Below, piece by piece: positions 44,766 to 50,021 of a DNA stretch of 50,021 nucleotides. Every line of letters begins with the position of its first letter. Position 1 is the first letter of the stretch. The notes under the pieces are model-generated. The model did not search any database, was not told the origin of the DNA, and was given only the letters and a program-made list of their open reading frames with translations. Location of the stretch: positions 1 to 50,021 of the forward strand of contig JAKOUY010000032.1 in assembly GCA_029782355.1 (NCBI GenBank), given 5' to 3'. Origin of the DNA: Actinomycetes bacterium. GTDB lineage: Bacteria > Actinomycetota > Acidimicrobiia > Acidimicrobiales > Ilumatobacteraceae. The position numbers were made by a program, and so were the translations under genes.

Positions 44766-46862
44766 ATGGCCAAGCGTGAATTCCCGCTGGAGCGCACCCG
44801 CAACATCGGCATCATGGCCCACATCGATGCCGGCAAGACGACCACGACCGAGCGCATCCTCTACTACACCGGCAAGAGCTACAAGATCGGCGAGGTCCAC
44901 GACGGCGCGGCGACCATGGACCACATGGCCCAGGAGCAGGAGCGGGGCATCACGATCACCTCGGCGGCGACGACCTGCATCTGGAACAACCACCGGATCA
45001 ACATCATCGACACCCCCGGGCACGTGGACTTCACCATCGAGGTGGAGCGCTCGCTGCGCGTCCTCGACGGGGCCGTGACCGTGTTCGACTCGGTGGCCGG
45101 CGTCGAGCCGCAGACCGAGACGGTGTGGCGTCAGGCCAACAAGTACCGCGTCCCGCGGATGTGCTTCGTCAACAAGATGGACCGCATCGGCGCCAACTTC
45201 TACCGCACCGTCGACATGGTCAAGACCCGCCTGGAGGCCACCCCGGCCGTGCTGCACCTGCCGGTCGGTGCCGGGGGACCGGAGAGCAACAAGCCCTTCG
45301 CCGGCCTGGTCGACCTGGTCAAGATGAAGGCGCTGATCTGGCGCGACGAGGAGCTCGGCGCCAAGTGGGACGAGGTCGACATCCCCGCCGACATGGTCGA
45401 CGAGGCCCAGCACTACCGCGAGCAGCTGCTCGAGACCATCGCCACCAGCGACGACGACCTGATGCACAAGTACCTCGAGGGCGAGGAGCTGACCGAGGCG
45501 GAGATCAAGCGGGCGATCCGCAAGGGCACCCTGGCCTTCGACTTCGTGCCGATCCTGTGCGGCTCGGCGTTCAAGAACAAGGGTGTCCAGCCGATGCTCG
45601 ACGCCGTGGTCGACTTCCTCCCGAGCCCGCTGGACATCCCCCCGGCGCAGGGAACCAACCTGCGCGGCGACGAGGTCGTCGAGCGCACGGCCAGCGAGTC
45701 CGAGCCGTTCGCCGCCCTGGCGTTCAAGATCGTCGCCGACCCGTTCGGCAAGCTGACCTACTTCCGGGTCTACTCGGGGCAGATCAACAAGGGCGACGAG
45801 GTCTACAACTCGACCAAGGAGAAGCGCGAGCGGTTGGGCCGCATCCTGCTGATGCACGCCAACAACCGCGAGGACCTCGACGTCGCCCTGGCCGGGGACA
45901 TCGTCGCCGGGCTGGGGTTCAAGGACACCACCACGGGCGACACGCTGTGCGACCGGGCCCACCCGGTGATCCTCGAGCGGATGGAGTTCCCCGAGCCGGT
46001 CATCCACGTGGCCATCGAACCGAAGACCAAGGACGACCAGGACAAGCTGGGCAAGGCGCTGAAGTCGCTGTCCGACGAGGATCCCACGTTCCGGGTCCGC
46101 ACCGACGAGGAGACCGGCCAGACCGTGATCTCCGGCATGGGCGAGCTCCACCTGGAGATCCTCGTCGACCGGATGCAGCGCGAGTTCAACGTCGCCGCCA
46201 CCGTCGGCAAGCCGCAGGTCGCCTACCGCGAGACCATCACCCGGTCGGTCGAGTCGGTCGAGTACCGGCACATCAAGCAGTCCGGCGGCTCGGGTCAGTT
46301 CGCCGTGGTCAAGATCAGCCTGGAGCCCAACCCGGGCAAGGGGTACGAGTTCGAGGACAAGATCTCCGGCGGGCGCATCCCCCGCGAGTACATCCAGCCC
46401 ACCAACCAGGGCATCCAGTCGGCGCTCGACAGCGGTGTGCTGGCCGGCTACCCCACGGTGGACGTCAAGGCGATCCTGGTCGACGGCCAGTACCACGACG
46501 TCGACTCGTCGGAGATGGCGTTCAAGATCGCCGGCCAGCAGGCGTTCAAGAAGGCCGCAGAGATGGCCAAGCCCGTGCTGCTCGAGCCGATCATGGGCGT
46601 CGAGGTGGTGACGCCGGAGGAGTACATGGGCGACGTCATGGGCGACCTGTCGTCGCGTCGTGGGCGGATCGAGGGCATGGAGGCCCGGGGCAACACCCAG
46701 GTGGTCCGGGCCCAGGTCCCGCTGTCGGAGATGTTCGGGTACTCGACCGATCTGCGCAGCCGGACCCAAGGTCGGGCCACCTACACCATGCAGTTCGCCC
46801 AGTACATGGAGGTGCCGGGCAACATCGCCACCGACATCATCAAGCGGGTGCGCGGCGAGTAG
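44766..46862 (+). CDS. fusA: Elongation factor G
   Basis: 698 aa, the normal length. GTPase that drives ribosomal translocation. P-loop AHIDAGKT (18-25), switch region [23 protein letters not shown] and [10 protein letters not shown] in the G domain; domain IV with [20 protein letters not shown] and C-terminal [19 protein letters not shown] 44766 is followed by [15 protein letters not shown]. It is separated from rpsLG by 13 kb and has its own promoter and terminator. Confidence 0.98.
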   Translation: MAKREFPLERTRNIGIMAHIDAGKTTTTERILYYTGKSYKIGEVHDGAATMDHMAQEQERGITITSAATTCIWNNHRINIIDTPGHVDFTIEVERSLRVLDGAVTVFDSVAGVEPQTETVWRQANKYRVPRMCFVNKMDRIGANFYRTVDMVKTRLEATPAVLHLPVGAGGPESNKPFAGLVDLVKMKALIWRDEELGAKWDEVDIPADMVDEAQHYREQLLETIATSDDDLMHKYLEGEELTEAEIKRAIRKGTLAFDFVPILCGSAFKNKGVQPMLDAVVDFLPSPLDIPPAQGTNLRGDEVVERTASESEPFAALAFKIVADPFGKLTYFRVYSGQINKGDEVYNSTKEKRERLGRILLMHANNREDLDVALAGDIVAGLGFKDTTTGDTLCDRAHPVILERMEFPEPVIHVAIEPKTKDDQDKLGKALKSLSDEDPTFRVRTDEETGQTVISGMGELHLEILVDRMQREFNVAATVGKPQVAYRETITRSVESVEYRHIKQSGGSGQFAVVKISLEPNPGKGYEFEDKISGGRIPREYIQPTNQGIQSALDSGVLAGYPTVDVKAILVDGQYHDVDSSEMAFKIAGQQAFKKAAEMAKPVLLEPIMGVEVVTPEEYMGDVMGDLSSRRGRIEGMEARGNTQVVRAQVPLSEMFGYSTDLRSRTQGRATYTMQFAQYMEVPGNIATDIIKRVRGE

Positions 46863-46872
46863 TCGGGCGACT

Positions 46873-46894
46873 GGGCCTGCCGTCCGGCGGGCCC
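46873..46894 (+). terminator. Terminator after fusA
   Basis: GGGCCTGCCG (46873-46882), TC, CGGCGGGCCC (46885-46894): ten pairs including one T-G, 10 nt after the fusA stop. Confidence 0.65.
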
Positions 46895-46904
46895 ACCCCA
46901 TGCG

Positions 46905-46910
46905 TAGGGT
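46905..46910 (+). promoter_or_regulatory. -10 box of lipoprotein gene (leaderless type)
   Basis: TAGGGT, 7 nt before GTG 46918. Confidence 0.5.
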
Positions 46911-46917
46911 GAGGCTC

Positions 46918-48129
46918 GTGTCCGCCCCCAGTCGCGCCCTGGCCACGGCCGGATTGGTCGCGCTGGTCGCAGCTGGCGCGCTGGGCGGGTGCGGGATCGC
47001 CGACGAGCGTTTCGGCAACGACACGTTGCCACCACTGCGCCCGCAGACCGCCGGGACGGTGGCCGATGCCCCCGGCGGCTCGCCGGGGACCGGGAACACC
47101 CCGCTGATCGACGTCGGTCCGCGGACCCCGACCATCAAGGGCGACGGTTGCCGGCTCACCGGTCCACCACCCGCCGGCGCGCCGGCCCGCATCACCTACA
47201 GCTTCGGCGGCAGCCTGTTCGAGCTGAGCGACGACGCCAACACCGCGGTGTGCCTGCTGAGCCTGCCCGACAAGTTCGCCAAGGTGGCCCCGCTGTGGTC
47301 GCCGGGCGGCGAGCGGTTCCTGCTCGGCGCGGCCACGCTGATGGCCGACACCAAGCTCGGCGCGTCGGGGTTGAACGCCGACACGGTCGCGGCGACGTGG
47401 TCGACGCCCGACGGCGAGTTCATCGCGGGAATCACCAAGGACGGCCGTCTGGTCCGTCGGCCGGTCGACGGCAGTGCCAAGCTCGCCAACATCAGCTTCC
47501 TGAAGACGACCTCTGCCGTGGTCTACCACCCGAGCGGCTCGGTACTGTTCGCAGCGGGCGCACCGCGTCGCGGCGATCCGGTGGTCATGCTGTCGAGCAC
47601 CAATGGCAAGCTGTTCCGCCCGCTGGTCAACCTGCCGACCGGCGCCACGGTCACCGAGCTGGCCGCGTCCGCCGATGGTGAGTCGATCAGCTTCGTCGAA
47701 CGTCTGGGTGGACGGGACACCGTGCGGATCCTGCACTTCCCCGACCTGGCCTTGTCGACGCGGCTCGAGGCCGGCACCGAACTCGGCGACCTGGTGCAGG
47801 ACGGCGAAGTCGTCGCGGTGCGCGTCGGCTCGTGCACCGCGGCCACCAGCACGCGGGTCTACACGGGGACGTCGACCGTCGACCTCAACGCCGCCGAGCC
47901 GTTCGTCGGTCGCTCCAACCAGCCGGTCGGCTTCGTGTCCGGCCAGCTCATCGTGGCCTCCCGGTCGACCGGCTGCACCGGCCCGGCGGACGTGTGGTCC
48001 GTCGACCCGGCGGACCCGACCGTCCCCACGTTGTTGATCAGCGGGGTCAGCGAGGCGTCGGTCCGCCCGGCACGGGCCACGCCGGTCGAGCTGCCAGCCG
48101 ACATGAAGCAGGAGCCGGTCAGCGGATGA
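46918..48129 (+). CDS. Lipoprotein with beta-propeller-like repeats
   Basis: 403 aa. The signal peptide ALATAGLVALVAAGALGGC ends in a lipobox-like LGGC, so it is probably anchored on the outer face of the membrane. The body has repeating short blades such as SFGGSLFELSDDANTAVCLL, ATWSTPDGEFIAGITKDGRL and AVVYHPSGSVLFAAGAP, suggesting a WD40/TolB-like propeller. GTG 46918 is chosen because of the -10 box 7 nt upstream and the direct signal start; ATG 46900 is in frame but upstream of that box. The TetR gene overlaps its stop by 4 bp. Function unknown. Confidence 0.75.
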   Translation: MSAPSRALATAGLVALVAAGALGGCGIADERFGNDTLPPLRPQTAGTVADAPGGSPGTGNTPLIDVGPRTPTIKGDGCRLTGPPPAGAPARITYSFGGSLFELSDDANTAVCLLSLPDKFAKVAPLWSPGGERFLLGAATLMADTKLGASGLNADTVAATWSTPDGEFIAGITKDGRLVRRPVDGSAKLANISFLKTTSAVVYHPSGSVLFAAGAPRRGDPVVMLSSTNGKLFRPLVNLPTGATVTELAASADGESISFVERLGGRDTVRILHFPDLALSTRLEAGTELGDLVQDGEVVAVRVGSCTAATSTRVYTGTSTVDLNAAEPFVGRSNQPVGFVSGQLIVASRSTGCTGPADVWSVDPADPTVPTLLISGVSEASVRPARATPVELPADMKQEPVSG

Positions 48130-48767
48130 CCGACAGCAAGCGCCGCGGTCGGCCCCCCGGTGACGCCAGTGCCGACACCGCCCAGCGGATCCTCGACACC
48201 GCTCGTCGGCTGTTCGCCGAACGCGGCTACGCCGAGACCACGATCAAGCTGGTGGCGGCCCGTGCCGGGTTGACCTCGGCGGCGTTGTACCACTACCACC
48301 CGTCCAAGCTCGACCTCTACGTGGCCGTGCACGCCGAGTGCCGTCAACGGTTCCTGGCAGTGCTCGATGCCGCCCAGGCCACGGCGTTGACCTTCACCGA
48401 CAAGGTCCTGGCGATCCTCGACGCCAGCGAGCGCCTGCAGGCCGACGATCCGATCGTCGGCTGGTTCACCGCCAGCGCCCGGGTGGACGTCGCCCGCCGG
48501 CCGGAGCTGCAGGCGGCCCTGCGCCGCGGCAGCGACTGGTGGACGCAGCTGTGCCGGACGGTGGTGGACACCGGTGTCTCCACGGGCGAGCTCCGTGCCG
48601 ACGATCATGCCGTCGTCATGGCCTTCCTGTCCGCCCTGCTGCTCGGCCTCGGCGAGACCGCCGCGCTCGACGAGCGACTGCATGCCCGGGCGCTGGCGGG
48701 CAGCCGGCTGGTGCTCGACGCCGTCCTGCGCGGCCGCCTCGGGCGTGCGGCCGAGCTGGTTCCCTAG
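48126..48767 (+). CDS. TetR/AcrR-family transcriptional regulator
   Basis: 213 aa. N-terminal helix-turn-helix: AQRILDTARRLFAERGYAETTIKLVAARAGLTSAALYHYHPSKLDLYVA (about residues 17-65 in all), then a helical ligand-binding domain. ATG 48126 overlaps the lipoprotein stop (ATGA), so it is co-made with the lipoprotein and may regulate that unit. The inverted repeat before tuf is a possible but unproven target. Confidence 0.88.
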   Translation: MTDSKRRGRPPGDASADTAQRILDTARRLFAERGYAETTIKLVAARAGLTSAALYHYHPSKLDLYVAVHAECRQRFLAVLDAAQATALTFTDKVLAILDASERLQADDPIVGWFTASARVDVARRPELQAALRRGSDWWTQLCRTVVDTGVSTGELRADDHAVVMAFLSALLLGLGETAALDERLHARALAGSRLVLDAVLRGRLGRAAELVP

Positions 48768-48809
48768 CCAGCCCGTCCGCCCCGTGGGTCCGGCCGGTGG
48801 GTCCAGCCT

Positions 48810-48829
48810 GTCGAGGCGTTATCCTCGAC
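48810..48829. promoter_or_regulatory. Inverted repeat around the tuf -10
   Basis: GTCGAGG (48810-48816), CGTTAT, CCTCGAC (48823-48829): a perfect 7-bp inverted repeat. It contains TATCCT (48820-48825), the best -10 candidate for tuf, 48 nt before the start codon. It could be an operator or a leader hairpin. Confidence 0.5.
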
Positions 48830-48872
48830 GTGTTCTTTGACAACCCACTCGATCCCGACGGAGAGATGAGCG

Positions 48873-50021
48873 ATGAGCAAGGCAAAGTTTGAGCGGACCA
48901 AGCCGCACGTGAACATCGGCACCATGGGTCACATCGACCATGGCAAGACCACGTTGACGGCGGCCATCTCCAAGACGTTGGCGGATCAGGGGTTGGCCAA
49001 GTACACGCCGTTCGATCAGATCGACAAGGCACCCGAGGAGAAGGCCCGCGGCATCACCATCTCGATCGCCCACATCGAGTACGAGACGCCCAACCGGCAC
49101 TACGCCCACGTCGACATGCCCGGTCACGCCGACTACATCAAGAACATGATCACCGGCGCCGCCCAGGTCGACGGGGCGATCCTGGTGGTCGCGGCGACGG
49201 ATGGTCCGATGCCTCAGACCCGTGAGCACGTGCTGCTGGCCCGTCAGGTGGGCGTGCCGTACATCGTCGTGGCGTTGAACAAGTCGGACATGGTCGACGA
49301 CGAGGAGCTGCTGGAGCTGGTCGAGCTCGAGGTTCGTGAGCTGCTCAACGAGTACGAGTTCCCCGGCGACGATGCCCCCGTGGTGCGCGTCTCGGCGCTC
49401 AAGGCGCTGGAGGGCGACGAGGCCTGGCGCGACAAGGTCATGGAGCTGATGGCCGCCGTGGACACCAGCGTCCCGGAGCCGGTGCGCGAGCTGGACAAGC
49501 CGTTCCTGATGCCGATCGAGGACGTGTTCACGATCACCGGTCGTGGCACCGTGGTCACCGGCAAGGTCGAGCAGGGCAAGATCCACACCGGCGACGAGAT
49601 CGAGATCGTCGGTCTCCGCCCGACGCAGAAGACCATCTGCACCGGGGTGGAGATGTTCAAGAAGATCCTCGACGAGGGTCAGGCGGGCGACAACATCGGT
49701 GCCCTGCTGCGTGGCACGAAGAAGGAAGACGTCGAGCGTGGCCAGGTGTTGTGCAAGCCGGGCAGCATCACCCCGCACACCAACTTCGAGGGTCAGGTGT
49801 ACGTCCTGACCAAGGACGAGGGTGGCCGGCACAAGCCGTTCTTCAACAACTACCGGCCGCAGTTCTTCTTCCGGACCACCGACGTCACGGGCACGATCCA
49901 GTTGCCGGAGGGCACCGAGATGGTGATGCCGGGTGACAACGTGACCATCACGGTGGAGCTGGGCAAGCCGATCGCCATGGACGAGGGTCTGCGCTTCGCC
50001 ATCCGCGAGGGTGGCCGCACC
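48873..50021 (+). CDS. tuf: Elongation factor Tu, 5' part (cut by window end)
   Basis: 383 codons present. P-loop GHIDHGKT (19-26), effector region [29 protein letters not shown] and the barrel domains up to [10 protein letters not shown]. The missing 11 residues are supplied exactly by the window's left end. ATG 48873 follows GGAGAG at 7-nt spacing and starts [14 protein letters not shown]. It lies downstream of TetR, not directly after fusA as in most bacteria. Confidence 0.97.
   Translation, partial: MSKAKFERTKPHVNIGTMGHIDHGKTTLTAAISKTLADQGLAKYTPFDQIDKAPEEKARGITISIAHIEYETPNRHYAHVDMPGHADYIKNMITGAAQVDGAILVVAATDGPMPQTREHVLLARQVGVPYIVVALNKSDMVDDEELLELVELEVRELLNEYEFPGDDAPVVRVSALKALEGDEAWRDKVMELMAAVDTSVPEPVRELDKPFLMPIEDVFTITGRGTVVTGKVEQGKIHTGDEIEIVGLRPTQKTICTGVEMFKKILDEGQAGDNIGALLRGTKKEDVERGQVLCKPGSITPHTNFEGQVYVLTKDEGGRHKPFFNNYRPQFFFRTTDVTGTIQLPEGTEMVMPGDNVTITVELGKPIAMDEGLRFAIREGGRT
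49850..50021. repeat. 172-bp terminal direct repeat, right copy
   Basis: Identical to bases 1-172, within tuf. Confidence 0.95.

Overview
The window is a 50 kb piece of a very GC-rich chromosome built around the ribosomal protein / RNA polymerase / elongation factor locus. Actinobacterial-type RpoB (1218 aa) and RpoC (1298 aa), many GTG starts, TANNNT -10 boxes placed 6-8 nt upstream of start codons (leaderless transcription), SCP2-type thiolase/DUF35 genes and the absence of A+T-rich promoters point to Actinomycetota. Class Acidimicrobiia is my best guess; this is inference, since no 16S gene is present. Bases 1-172 are identical to bases 49850-50021 (both inside tuf), so the window looks like a complete contig whose ends overlap in a tuf gene.

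Layout. 1-2842: tuf 3' end, rpmG, tRNA-Trp, secE, nusG, rplK, rplA. 2862-11819: surface-glycan genes (GT4, GT2, WbsX-type, an RgpF-like protein, methyltransferases), with looser codon use than the housekeeping genes. 11829-15464: a compact module with a nucleotidyltransferase, two PqqD-like proteins, an HPr-kinase-like protein and a Tat-type exported protein with 16 cysteines. 15672-23263: rpoB-rpoC with two sigma70-type promoters. 23287-29372: FkbM methyltransferase, GT4, methyltransferase, thymidine phosphorylase, and a GT2 ORF running without a stop into deoC. 29539-31675: rplJ-rplL behind an L10-type leader, then rpsL-rpsG behind a leader with three palindromes. 31669-44658: glycosyltransferase; a five-gene lipid side-chain operon (DUF35, two thiolase-fold proteins, orphan substrate-binding protein, acyl-CoA dehydrogenase); DUF937 protein; aminotransferase; asparaginase; GlsB-type membrane protein; GH13 enzyme; small PH-like protein. 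44766-50021: fusA, a lipoprotein, a TetR regulator and tuf (cut by the window end).

The order is unusual. The common bacterial arrangement is rplKA-rplJL-rpoBC-rpsLG-fusA-tuf. Here rplJL lies after rpoBC, directly before rpsL, and accessory genes are inserted at five junctions. Several accessory genes follow housekeeping genes so closely (19-23 bp) that co-transcription is likely.

Two expression styles are visible. Translation-machinery genes have promoters with leaders and Shine-Dalgarno sites. Almost every accessory transcription unit begins with a -10 box 6-8 nt before the start codon. The most system-like part is 11829-15464, where kinase, nucleotidyltransferase and peptide-binding (PqqD/RRE) folds sit next to a possible exported substrate. 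The parts are individually recognisable, but what the assembly does cannot be told from sequence.
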